Shown in pieces: positions 1 through 7,132 of a DNA stretch of 12,500 bases. The notes beneath the pieces are model-generated. The model made no database searches. It was not told the DNA's origin and saw only the letters and a list, made by a program, of their open reading frames with translations. The stretch is from assembly GCA_947169755.1 (NCBI GenBank), contig CAMVQX010000035.1:1-12500 (forward strand), given 5' to 3'. The DNA is from an uncultured bacterium. GTDB lineage: Bacteria; Cyanobacteriota; Vampirovibrionia; Gastranaerophilales; Gastranaerophilaceae. Each line of letters starts with the position of its first letter. Position 1 is the stretch's first letter. Both the position numbers and the translations under genes were made by a program.

Positions 1-1
1 C

Positions 2-2080
2 TTTTGCTGATAAATTTTCCGGATTCTTTATAACCATTTTGTCATACTCAACAGAAGAACCAGCAGTATCCAAAGCCATTGTAAATCCAAAATATGTTTG
101 TTTTCTTATACAATCGTATCCCAGATGGAATTTGAAATCATCAGGTCCAATACCTAAAATAAATGCATTTTCCTGAAACATTTTATCATTTAATGCGTCG
201 TTTGTAACGTTAACAGTACCTGACCAACCAAGTGTAAGATATTTATTTACACGCAAGGCCTCTCTTAAATATATACTACCTCGTCCATATCTGTAAGCAT
301 CATATCTTCTCATCGGAGTATGATCCTCAAATGCAGACAAATAGAAGTAAATATCTTGCATCCAATATTTATATTGAGTATGCAATCTCGGCCCAACCCT
401 TCCTACAAACTGGGTATCGCCTGTTCCGTACACTGCAGCACTACCTTGCAAAGCTAAAGATAACTTTAACATCTTTAGATTTTCGGGATCGGAAATCTTA
501 AATAAAGTTTGGTTAGCTTCTGCCATATAACGGAATCTTGATGTACCTATATCTTTTGATTTGATATGTTCACCGTCTCTGCTGTACTTGTTGTTATGCA
601 TATAACCGATACCTGCACGATGTCTGATATTTAAGTCAAGGCCTTTACCAAGAGTCGAATGTATAACACCTTTATCTCTGTAGATAAGTTCTGCATCATA
701 TCTTGCCATTCTGCGGCCCAAGAACCATTCATCCATATAGGAATTTGCACCGTATTGCATATATAATTTGTCATCGAGTTCCTGCTTACCTTTTAATATA
801 AACATATCCGCAACCGAACCATATGCCATATATGTATAGTTCGTACCGCTACGATATTTCATAATACCGCCGACTCCGATATCACCCTTTTTACTGTTGA
901 TTATAGGAACAAGTTTTATGGTTGAACCGTGTTGAAGCGGAGTATCAAAAGCAAAACCAGGGCCTGCATACATACCCAAACGACCTTGAGAACCAATTTC
1001 AGGATAATTTGCCTCAAAATATTCGTTATTTTTGTTCGTATGAGCTGTTAAAGAATGAATATTAAATACATCCAAATCGCCATATTGAATACGAGCTTTT
1101 TTAAATGTTATTGTATTTGTATCTTTTTTAGCATCAATAATAACTTCTTTGGCTTTAATATTAATTTTCGTATCACCGGTTTCACCCATTATTGAAGACT
1201 TTTCATCTTCATCTACAAGCATTTTGTGAAGTTGGTTTCCTCCTATTGTTCTGGTCTCTAACTTTAGTATATAAGAGTTATTAGCAACCATTTTACCGTC
1301 ATACATGGTAATTTTATCGCCATCCATTTCTGAGGTTCTGGAGGTTAATTTTAAATTTGATAAAGTGGCATCAACATTATCCATAAACGCATTTTCTTCG
1401 TTCATGTTTATTTGCATATAATCGCCGGTTGTAACAGTGTCTTGTCTTGTAACTTTAACATTACCATAAGCTTTTATCTTGTTAGAGCCATTATTATAAA
1501 TCATTTTATCGGCAATAATAGTTGTTTTTTGCGGCGGAAATTTTAAAACAGGGTTGCCGGTAGCTATAATATCACCGGTTTCATCATCAAAATCAATATT
1601 ATCGGCATCTAATTGTGCATCTTTTCCTGTAACTTGCTCTTTTACCCCGCCAACAAGTTCAACATTTTCGGTTTCAGACTTATTTTCTTCTGAAGTTTCT
1701 TCTTCAACTTCAAAATTGTCGCCCAATTCCTCTTTTAAAAGCTCCATTTCTTTTTCTTCAGCAGCTTTTTCCTGAGCCTTTTCTTTCTCAATAAGCTTTT
1801 GAGTATGTTCGTAATCTTTTTGTCGGATAAAGTTTGTTATTTTAATCCTTGCTCTTTTAAAGAGCGGATTCCCTTTTATCGGTTTTTGAGTACTGCCATC
1901 TCTAACTTCTTTAACTTCTACAAGCGGAAGTTGACCGGTTGGAATCTCAAAAAAATGTTCTTCCATCTCTTCTATTTCCGCAAGCCCGTTATACGGATCC
2001 ACCGTACTCTCAACCTCTTGAGCACAAGCATACGGTAAAAGTGATAATATAATTGCTGTTATAATAATGTATTTTTTCAA
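2..2080 (-). CDS. lptD: LPS-assembly protein LptD/OstA-like, outer-membrane beta-barrel (3' end beyond window)
   Basis: The reading frame is open for 693 codons and leaves the window at its left edge, so the C-terminus is missing. Start is TTG at 2080, chosen because AAGGA lies 6-7 nt upstream and it gives a good signal peptide (MKKYIIITAIILSLLPYACA, cleavage likely after residue 20). Residues about 55-150 form a charged linker rich in Glu and Lys. Residues about 152-335 look like an OstA/LptA domain: DADNIDFDDETGDIIATGNP, then IIADKMIYNNGSNKIKAYGNV, the usual pattern of short beta repeats. From about 360 on, the sequence alternates polar and aromatic residues as in the LptD barrel (YMQYGANSYMDEWFLGRRMA). 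Family role: with LptE, LptD inserts LPS into the outer leaflet of the outer membrane. It is the last visible gene of an operon, 12 nt after the M23 gene. Family call is firm; whether it is the sole LptD of the genome cannot be seen. Confidence 0.85.
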   Translation of the reverse strand, partial: MKKYIIITAIILSLLPYACAQEVESTVDPYNGLAEIEEMEEHFFEIPTGQLPLVEVKEVRDGSTQKPIKGNPLFKRARIKITNFIRQKDYEHTQKLIEKEKAQEKAAEEKEMELLKEELGDNFEVEEETSEENKSETENVELVGGVKEQVTGKDAQLDADNIDFDDETGDIIATGNPVLKFPPQKTTIIADKMIYNNGSNKIKAYGNVKVTRQDTVTTGDYMQINMNEENAFMDNVDATLSNLKLTSRTSEMDGDKITMYDGKMVANNSYILKLETRTIGGNQLHKMLVDEDEKSSIMGETGDTKINIKAKEVIIDAKKDTNTITFKKARIQYGDLDVFNIHSLTAHTNKNNEYFEANYPEIGSQGRLGMYAGPGFAFDTPLQHGSTIKLVPIINSKKGDIGVGGIMKYRSGTNYTYMAYGSVADMFILKGKQELDDKLYMQYGANSYMDEWFLGRRMARYDAELIYRDKGVIHSTLGKGLDLNIRHRAGIGYMHNNKYSRDGEHIKSKDIGTSRFRYMAEANQTLFKISDPENLKMLKLSLALQGSAAVYGTGDTQFVGRVGPRLHTQYKYWMQDIYFYLSAFEDHTPMRRYDAYRYGRGSIYLREALRVNKYLTLGWSGTVNVTNDALNDKMFQENAFILGIGPDDFKFHLGYDCIRKQTYFGFTMALDTAGSSVEYDKMVIKNPENLSAK

Positions 2081-2086
2081 AATTTT

Positions 2087-2092
2087 TCCTTC
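2087..2092 (-). promoter_or_regulatory. Ribosome binding site deciding the TTG start of the LptD-like gene
   Basis: On the minus strand GAAGGA ends 6 nt before the TTG at 2080. No ATG lies close by in frame, and only the TTG start includes the Lys-Lys n-region of the signal peptide. Confidence 0.7.
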
Positions 2093-3208
2093 TTAAATAT
2101 AATTCAACGGATTATTCGGTTTACCGTTAATTCTTACCTCAAAATGAACATGAGGTCCTGTACTGTACCCGGTAGTTCCCTCGTACCCTAAAACATCACC
2201 CTTATTAACAAATTGTCCCTGACCAACTTTTGTTGCAGACATATGTGCATAAAGCGTTGTTGTCGGGTTACCGTTAACTGTACCATGGTCAACAATTACT
2301 ACCTTGCCATAACCACCGTACCAACCCGAATATATAACTTTACCGGAGTTAGAAGCTTTTATAGCTCCTCTGTTAGGCCCTGCGATATCAATTCCTGAAT
2401 GAAAAGTTCTGCTTTTAAATATAGGATGTGTTCTCCATCCAAACGGAGATGTTATCCCGCCGCTGATTGGACGCATAAAGCCTGCTGACGAAATCTTTAC
2501 ATCAGAGCCTTTATTTCTTGAAATCATACTTTGAATACTTGCAGACTGTCTTGCAAGTTCTCTTTCAGCTCTTTCATAAGTTCTTCTGTCAGTTTCATAT
2601 TTATTTATGAGATTTCGGTTTTGAGCAATAGCACTTTGAATATATTTTTGCTGATAATTGATATCTTGTATTGACTGAGCCAAAGCTGTTTTTCTGGCTT
2701 GTACTTCCCGCTTCATTTGAGCTATTCTTTGAGCCTTTTCTTTCACGGCCATCATTCTTGCATAATCTTTTTTCAAAACAATTCTTTCAAAATAAACAAC
2801 ATCTAACAATGAATTTAAATCTTTGGCCGTAAATATCAGTTGAAACATACCCTTGCGCTGATGTTTATACACCTGTCTTATACGGGTTCTCATTTTTGTA
2901 TTTGCAGTATTAAATTCAGCAACAGAAACGCTCAAATCACGTTCCATCTGCGCAAGTTGCCTTTCAAGTGAAGCATATTGATTTTGAGAATATTGCAAAT
3001 TATTGGAAGCCTGCTCCAAACGTTGCTGGTTTTTATAAAGTTTGTTCTTTTCCAAGCTTTCCAATCCTCTCAAACGTTTAATTTTTGCTTGAGTAGCTCT
3101 CTGTTTTTGTTGAATGTTTGTAAGTTGATCTGCGCAGGCAAACTGACTTATATTACCTATAAGCAACACTAAAACAACTATGAACATTTTCTTTATAATA
3201 TTTATCAA
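2093..3208 (-). CDS. EnvC/NlpD-type M23 family metallopeptidase with N-terminal coiled coil
   Basis: The 371-residue protein has a signal peptide (about 1-26, ending FACA), a long Gln/Arg-rich coiled coil (about 28-235) and a C-terminal LytM/M23 domain (about 245-371). The zinc site appears intact: H270 and D274 (HSGID), H322 (YAHM) and H353/H355 (HVHFE), so unlike E. coli EnvC it is probably an active endopeptidase that cuts peptidoglycan cross-bridges in the periplasm. The coiled coil resembles the EnvC/PcsB arrangement that regulates cell-separation hydrolases. Start is TTG at 3208, one base after the stop of the 34-residue gene, with AAGG 4 nt upstream. The ATG at codon 8 is less likely because it would remove the two lysines of the n-region. 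The gene lies between a microprotein and the LptD-like gene, which suggests coupled peptidoglycan and outer-membrane assembly. The family is certain; the exact cleavage target is not known. Confidence 0.9.
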   Translation of the reverse strand: MINIIKKMFIVVLVLLIGNISQFACADQLTNIQQKQRATQAKIKRLRGLESLEKNKLYKNQQRLEQASNNLQYSQNQYASLERQLAQMERDLSVSVAEFNTANTKMRTRIRQVYKHQRKGMFQLIFTAKDLNSLLDVVYFERIVLKKDYARMMAVKEKAQRIAQMKREVQARKTALAQSIQDINYQQKYIQSAIAQNRNLINKYETDRRTYERAERELARQSASIQSMISRNKGSDVKISSAGFMRPISGGITSPFGWRTHPIFKSRTFHSGIDIAGPNRGAIKASNSGKVIYSGWYGGYGKVVIVDHGTVNGNPTTTLYAHMSATKVGQGQFVNKGDVLGYEGTTGYSTGPHVHFEVRINGKPNNPLNYI

Positions 3209-3209
3209 T

Positions 3210-3314
3210 TTACCTTACCATAAGTGGCAACAACATTAAGCCTACAGTCCAGGCAATAAATGTTATTGCGATTATTGCAACTATTGCTCGTGAATGTTTT
3301 CTGAAAAATTCCAT
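3210..3314 (-). CDS. 34-residue single-pass membrane microprotein
   Basis: The ORF begins MEFFRKHSRAIVAI and ends in LPLMVR. It has a basic N-terminal stretch (RKHSR, residues 5-9) followed by one hydrophobic helix (about 10-32), so it should sit in the inner membrane with the N-terminus inside. Support for translation is strong for its size: AAGGGG lies 6 nt before the ATG, a good promoter lies just upstream (3338-3366), and the stop is separated by one base from the TTG of the M23 gene, so translation of the two is probably coupled. The RKHS-plus-helix pattern recalls the membrane anchor at the N-terminus of PpiD/SurA_N_3 proteins, but nothing of the chaperone or isomerase part follows. It could be a real microprotein, a leader peptide controlling the M23 gene, or the relic of a longer anchor protein. 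Confidence 0.6.
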   Translation of the reverse strand: MEFFRKHSRAIVAIIAITFIAWTVGLMLLPLMVR

Positions 3315-3337
3315 ACATTTCCCCTTACTATATTCAA

Positions 3338-3366
3338 ATTGTACTATAAAAAAATTTGATTTGCAA
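3338..3366 (-). promoter_or_regulatory. Promoter of the microprotein-M23-LptD operon
   Basis: Minus-strand -35 TTGCAA (3361-3366), a 17-nt spacer, and -10 TACAAT (3338-3343). Predicted transcription start is near 3331, giving a short leader of about 17 nt that contains the AAGGGG ribosome site. TTGCAA is its own reverse complement, so the same bases can serve the opposite strand. Confidence 0.6.
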
Positions 3367-3389
3367 AATTTTGAAAAATCTATTAATAT
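3361..3389 (+). promoter_or_regulatory. Divergent promoter of the ATPase-rsmG operon, probably giving a leaderless mRNA
   Basis: Plus-strand -35 TTGCAA (3361-3366), 17-nt spacer, -10 TAATAT (3384-3389). The first base of the ATG at 3396 falls 7 nt after the -10, where transcription would start. No Shine-Dalgarno sequence precedes this ATG. The -10 matches consensus at only 4 of 6 bases and the region is very AT-rich, so this assignment is weaker than the opposite promoter. Confidence 0.4.
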
Positions 3390-3395
3390 AGCTTT

Positions 3396-5729
3396 ATGGA
3401 ATTTTTAGCTGAAATACCTGATAAAAAAACTATACAAAGACAAAGCGATACAAATCCGTTTCTTATTGAAAATAATACCGAAAAGATTGAGAAAATTCTG
3501 ACTTTTTTTAAAGAGCATACATCTTTACTGCTTGTAAACGGTTTTATGGGAACAGGAAAAGCTGAAGTCGTAAATCATGCACTGTCTTTTTTAAACAATG
3601 ATACAATTATCCTCAGATATAATTGTTTTGAAACAACGATATTAGATGATATTTTGCTCGAGTTTTTTAACTGTTTCAAAAAACTTGAAGCCCAAAATAT
3701 TATCCAAATACCCAAAACCAAAACAGAAAATTTCACCCAAAAAATTAATGCTTACTTTGATTCTATAAATAAACCAATAGTTGTTTTAATAGATTCATTT
3801 GAACAAATTTTAAAAGATAACAAAGCTAACATTTTAAATTTTGTTGAACATTTATCAAAATCATACAAAATAAAAGTTATACTTATCGGAAGAAAATTTG
3901 ACTATTCGGAATTTGAAGTAAACTATGAACGTCTTGCAATAACAGCCTTTGATAAAGGCATTTTTGAAAAATATTTACGTTCTGAAGAATTTAAACAGAT
4001 TGGACCGTTATCGGATGAACTGTACAAACATTCAAGAGGATACTACTTTTATACAAATCTTGCAATCAAAATAATGAAGATAAAAAAATATTCATTAGCA
4101 GATTTAATTGCAGAATATTCAAAGAATTTTCTTTCATTCAATGATTTTATTTTAAGAGAAGCTCTCTCACTTGTGGATCCGGTAAGCGGGCACTTGTTCA
4201 GGTTTTTAACAATTATGCGCCATCCGGTAAATACAAAACTTCTAAAAACATTGAATTTGTATGACGAAGAAAGAGTAAAATATTTTGTCGATAATCTTCT
4301 TCTGAAGCAAGATGGCGATTTAATATACCTTCAAGATTACTACAAATTTATTGCGGAAAATTCAATTGCAGAAAATATTGCTTTAAAGATTCACAAAAGT
4401 TGTGTCGAACTATATGAAACACAATTACCTTTAAAACCTTTAGACAGGGACTTGTTAATTTCCCGTCAAACAATGCGCAAAGAAATCGAATTCCATGGGC
4501 TGTTTATTCCTAAAAAACCATTGATGATACAAAAACCTGTCCCTGAACCCGCGTTTATTCAGGCTCAAGTTATGCAGCAACAGCCATCAGTTACATTACA
4601 GGAAAAAGATGAGCAAATTAAGAAAATTTCATTTGTATTTGAATCCGAAGCTGATGAAATGGCAATTATGAATAAAATTGCAACTTCAATAAATAAATTT
4701 GTTGATATTACTGACAAAAAGCACCAGGCACTGGACGAAATTAAAGGAATGACTCTTGTTGATTTAATAAATTTGGCAAAACAAGAGGAACAAAATTTTG
4801 AATACCAAAAGGTTGCCATGATTTATCAAAAGGCACTGACATTGAATACCGATGAAGATTATTACACATTTTTGCCAACACTTTATACAAGACTTGCAGA
4901 TGCATTCAAACACATGTCCGACTGGTTTAATGCTATAAAATATTTTGAATTAGCCGTTGATTTTTACATCTCAACAGGGGATACGGAAAAAATTTGCGAA
5001 AATAAATATGAAATAGCAAATATTTACTATATAACATTTAAAAATGATAAAGCAGAAAATCTGCTAAATGAAGTTATAAATTCTGAAATTTCTGCAAACC
5101 TTGAAATTAAATCAAAATTATTACTTTCTTCTATTAAAGACATTTGGCAAATAAATGAAATCCCCACAAATTTGAATGAAGCTGAAAAGCCTGTAATAGC
5201 TGAATTTTATTTCAAATATGCACTTAATTTTGACCAAAAAGGCGATATAATAAACGCTGTCAAATATTATAAAAAATGCGTAGAAACATCTCAGAACAGA
5301 GAAATTAATCTTTATCTTTCCTCTGCTTTAACAAATTTGGCAACGATATATGATGAAGACGGACAAACTGAAAAGGCAATTAAGTACCTGTTGGAAAGCT
5401 TAAGGCTTGATGAATTATCAAAAAATTATAACGGAATTTATGTTTCTTCTATGAAGCTTGCAGAAATAAACACAGTAAAACAACCGGATAAAGCTTTGGA
5501 ATACTTAAAAAAAGCTAAAAATTGCGCAATAGAATTGAAAGATAATTTCTATATTGCATCAAGCGACATTTCTCTGGGAGATTTTTATTACAAAAGAAAA
5601 GATTTAAAAAATGCGCTGAAATACTATGAAGATGCGCACAAACTTGCTGTTAATAATCTTGCAAAAGATAATGTTTCCAAAATTGAAATGCGCATAAATG
5701 ATATAAAAAAGGTTTATAATGAAGGATAA
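3396..5729 (+). CDS. P-loop (AAA/STAND-like) ATPase with C-terminal TPR repeats
   Basis: The 777-residue protein carries a Walker A motif (GFMGTGK, residues 49-55), a Walker B strand (PIVVLIDSFE, about 127-136, Asp133) and a following strand KVILIGR (160-166) that fits a sensor/Arg position. A helical region (about 180-350) resembles the winged-helix part of STAND ATPases. A Gln/Pro-rich linker (about 370-400) joins it to at least six TPR-like helix pairs (about 465-760), for example AIKYFELAVDFY and AVKYYKKCVETS. No signal peptide or membrane segment is present, so it is cytoplasmic. Domain order (NTPase then TPR) is that of signal-transduction ATPases, which oligomerise when a ligand or partner binds the repeats. 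No effector domain is visible at the N-terminus. The last 11 nt overlap rsmG. No Shine-Dalgarno precedes the ATG. The partner and function are unknown. Confidence 0.85.
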   Translation: MEFLAEIPDKKTIQRQSDTNPFLIENNTEKIEKILTFFKEHTSLLLVNGFMGTGKAEVVNHALSFLNNDTIILRYNCFETTILDDILLEFFNCFKKLEAQNIIQIPKTKTENFTQKINAYFDSINKPIVVLIDSFEQILKDNKANILNFVEHLSKSYKIKVILIGRKFDYSEFEVNYERLAITAFDKGIFEKYLRSEEFKQIGPLSDELYKHSRGYYFYTNLAIKIMKIKKYSLADLIAEYSKNFLSFNDFILREALSLVDPVSGHLFRFLTIMRHPVNTKLLKTLNLYDEERVKYFVDNLLLKQDGDLIYLQDYYKFIAENSIAENIALKIHKSCVELYETQLPLKPLDRDLLISRQTMRKEIEFHGLFIPKKPLMIQKPVPEPAFIQAQVMQQQPSVTLQEKDEQIKKISFVFESEADEMAIMNKIATSINKFVDITDKKHQALDEIKGMTLVDLINLAKQEEQNFEYQKVAMIYQKALTLNTDEDYYTFLPTLYTRLADAFKHMSDWFNAIKYFELAVDFYISTGDTEKICENKYEIANIYYITFKNDKAENLLNEVINSEISANLEIKSKLLLSSIKDIWQINEIPTNLNEAEKPVIAEFYFKYALNFDQKGDIINAVKYYKKCVETSQNREINLYLSSALTNLATIYDEDGQTEKAIKYLLESLRLDELSKNYNGIYVSSMKLAEINTVKQPDKALEYLKKAKNCAIELKDNFYIASSDISLGDFYYKRKDLKNALKYYEDAHKLAVNNLAKDNVSKIEMRINDIKKVYNEG

Positions 5730-6315
5730 AGAGTTTTTTCAAGATTATATAAATGCATTTTTAAAGCAAAATTCTATATTGAATTTGATTTCTAAAAATG
5801 ATGAAAAATATATTTGGGAAAAACATATTTTCGACAGTCTTGCAATCGAAAAATTTTTTACAAAATATCAAGAAGTAAACAATGCCACTCTTCTTGATAT
5901 CGGAACAGGCGGAGGATTTCCATCAGTTCCGATTGCTCTTTGTTATCCTGAAATTGAAGTATATGCACTTGATAGTATTAGAAAAAAAATCAATGCAATA
6001 GAAAATTTAAAATCAGAATTGGCAATAAAAAATTTACACACAATATGCGACAGAGCAGAAAATGTTTGTGAAAAATATGACTTAATAACTTCTCGTGCGG
6101 TAGCACCTATGTCAAAAATCTTGGAATACGCAATGCCACTATTAAAAAAGGATGGTTATTTTATTGCATATAAATCTGTTCGCGCCGAAGATGAAATCAA
6201 AGATGCACAAGGTGTTTTGAAAAAATATAATGCAAAAATTTGTAATGTAATTGAATATGAACTTCCGTTAGAGGAAAACTTTACCCGCAAACTCGTGGTA
6301 ACACGATTTGTATAA
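5719..6315 (+). CDS. rsmG: 16S rRNA (guanine527-N7)-methyltransferase RsmG (GidB)
   Basis: The 198-residue protein has the family length (E. coli about 207) and key motifs. These are NLISKNDEKYIWEKHIFDSL (about 22-41), the S-adenosylmethionine loop LLDIGTGGGFP (58-68), an acidic residue D85 at the end of the next strand (ALDSIRKK), and SRAVAP (125-130), followed by GYFIAYK (146-152). RsmG methylates N7 of G527 in the 530 loop of 16S rRNA; its loss gives low-level streptomycin resistance in several bacteria. The ATG lies inside the end of the ATPase gene (11-nt overlap), with AAGG about 7 nt upstream, so the two are co-translated. In many bacteria rsmG sits beside mnmG or parA/parB; here its partner is a TPR-ATPase instead. 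Confidence 0.95.
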   Translation: MKDKEFFQDYINAFLKQNSILNLISKNDEKYIWEKHIFDSLAIEKFFTKYQEVNNATLLDIGTGGGFPSVPIALCYPEIEVYALDSIRKKINAIENLKSELAIKNLHTICDRAENVCEKYDLITSRAVAPMSKILEYAMPLLKKDGYFIAYKSVRAEDEIKDAQGVLKKYNAKICNVIEYELPLEENFTRKLVVTRFV

Positions 6316-6335
6316 CAAACACTATAAATGCGCCC

Positions 6336-6363
6336 AAAAAAAAACCACTCATTAAATGAGTGG
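6336..6363 (-). terminator. Hairpin terminator after rsmG, strongest on the minus strand
   Basis: An 8-bp perfect stem, CCACTCAT (6345-6352) with ATGAGTGG (6356-6363), closes a 3-nt loop. Nine A residues (6336-6344) lie on its left, so a minus-strand transcript would carry the hairpin followed by nine U. On the plus strand, where rsmG ends 29 nt before, only GTCGTTTTC follows, a weaker tail. It may act in both directions. Confidence 0.6.
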
Positions 6364-6417
6364 GTCGTTTTCTGCATCCTAATGGTCTCTTTTAGTGTTT
6401 ATTATTTAGGAGTTTAT

Positions 6418-6537
6418 ATGTTTTTGGGGTTAATGAACTATTTATATTTAGTGTTTCGACTACACTTAAATCTTACTCAATTATTATTGCATACATATTT
6501 TTTTATGTCAATAATATCTTTTAATATATTTTTTTAA
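6418..6537 (+). CDS. Possible 39-residue hydrophobic peptide
   Basis: The ORF starts MFLGLMNYLYLVFRLHLNLT and ends SIISFNIFF. AGGAG sits 5 nt before the ATG, a near-perfect ribosome site. The frame also extends upstream to ATGs at 6328 and 6382, but those lack a ribosome site and the first falls inside the terminator region. The peptide is almost entirely Leu, Phe, Ile and Tyr and would insert in a membrane, as type I toxin peptides do. However, the region is extremely AT-rich, where such frames arise by chance, and no homologue is recognised. Treat as a candidate only. Confidence 0.25.
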   Translation: MFLGLMNYLYLVFRLHLNLTQLLLHTYFFMSIISFNIFF

Positions 6538-6672
6538 AACCTAAAAACGCTCATATAGTGTACGATTTACACTTTACAAAACTTAATATTTGGGTTTTTC
6601 TTTATATTTTTTGGGGCATGAAATACTTAGAGGATTTATGTTAATAATTGTAAACATCATACCCCATAAAAA

Positions 6673-6711
6673 GGCAATTATTTAAATCGTATATACTTTA
6701 TATATATAGCG
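6673..6711 (+). promoter_or_regulatory. Conserved upstream element, copy 1 (ahead of the small-gene pair)
   Basis: GGCAATT (6673-6679), 13 nt, then ATACTTTATATATATAGCG (6693-6711). The same parts at the same spacing occur on the minus strand at 8316-8354, with 18 of 19 bases identical in the second block. The sequence between the blocks differs, which favours a functional two-part site (promoter or operator) over a simple duplicated segment. It lies about 130 nt before the ATG at 6844, so the GC-rich block would fall in the 5' leader. Confidence 0.55.
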
Positions 6712-6813
6712 GATTTGCGTACGGATGAAACGAAGTGAAATCCGGATAGCGAGAAAATCGAGAGATAAGCAGCGCAGCTGCGGAACGAGACTTTTCGAGC
6801 GTGGAGCAAATTC
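6709..6813 (+). other. GC-rich palindrome-rich block, candidate structured RNA or small repeat
   Basis: This stretch of about 105 nt is far richer in G and C than its surroundings. Visible structure: CGGATTT (6710-6716) pairs with AAATCCG (6738-6744); GCAGC (6769-6773) pairs with GCTGC (6777-6781) across a triloop; the decamer CGCAGCTGCG (6773-6782) and CGTACG (6718-6723) are palindromes; GAAAA (6753-6757) can pair with TTTTC (6792-6796). It sits in the presumed leader of the gene at 6844. It could be a cis-acting RNA, a separate small RNA, or a dispersed palindromic repeat. No known riboswitch class is recognised. Confidence 0.4.
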
Positions 6814-6843
6814 AAGATAAGAGTATAAAATAGGAAAATTACT

Positions 6844-7128
6844 ATGGTCAACGATCAAGCTATCGGTGCTGTTGGAGCTGTTTCACGCAGATACCAGACA
6901 CCGGTTGAAAGAATAACAGGTGATTACAATAGGTTTAATCACGCCACACGTCCGGAAGGGGCAACACTTGAAGGATTTAAATTTATAAATCCCTACATGG
7001 GCGATGGTTATAACCTTATCACTATGAATTTAGACCCTTTAGCAGATGGGAATGGCGGACTTAACTGTCATGCAAAATATAATGCTGAAGGCGAGGTAGC
7101 AATGCACACTATGATGTGGATGGGGTAG
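6844..7128 (+). CDS. Hypothetical 94-residue protein
   Basis: Not recognised. ATG is preceded by AGGA at 8 nt spacing. The protein starts MVNDQAIGAVGAVSRRYQTP and is rich in Gly, Asn and Met. It has no signal peptide or hydrophobic helix, contains one Cys (residue 74 region, LNCHAKYN), and ends HTMMWMG. The composition suggests a small folded or partly disordered soluble protein. It is followed after 4 nt by another small gene, so the two form an operon. It lies downstream of the conserved upstream element and the GC-rich block, and codon use looks like that of real genes (fewer stop-prone AT runs than the region before it). Confidence 0.7.
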   Translation: MVNDQAIGAVGAVSRRYQTPVERITGDYNRFNHATRPEGATLEGFKFINPYMGDGYNLITMNLDPLADGNGGLNCHAKYNAEGEVAMHTMMWMG

Positions 7129-7132
7129 AGAT

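Larger units (their letters stand above)
6316..6843. other. 528-bp intergenic region with leader-like and structured sequence
   Basis: No confident gene lies here. From left to right it contains a hairpin terminator (6336-6363), a possible hydrophobic 40-codon ORF (6418-6537), and a small hairpin AGTGTA-N5-TACACT (6557-6573). An imperfect inverted repeat follows, GGGGCATGA (6613-6621) with TCATACCCC (6657-6665), flanked by T and A runs. It encloses an AGAGG-preceded 15-codon ORF (6638-6685, MLIIVNIIPHKKAII) that could be a leader peptide. After it come a conserved upstream element (6673-6711) and a GC-rich palindromic block (6709-6813). The layout suggests a long, structured 5' leader for the gene at 6844. 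Confidence 0.5.

Noticed and set aside
1554..2038. Plus-strand ORFs of 73 and 79 codons
   Set aside because: They run antisense to the linker and signal-peptide region of the LptD-like gene, whose frame is continuous and domain-bearing. Their Ser/Phe-rich products are mirror images of Glu/Lys-rich codons.
3396..5729. Possible antiviral STAND (Avs-like) defence ATPase
   Set aside because: No nuclease, TIR or other effector domain is visible, no defence genes lie nearby, and it is coupled to a housekeeping gene.
6156..6377. Minus-strand 73-codon ORF across the end of rsmG
   Set aside because: It overlaps the conserved C-terminal part of rsmG and begins within the terminator region; there is no ribosome site.
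6725..6820. 31-codon Arg/Lys-rich ORF in the GC-rich block
   Set aside because: No ribosome site precedes its ATG, and the base pairing of the block explains its composition better than coding does.
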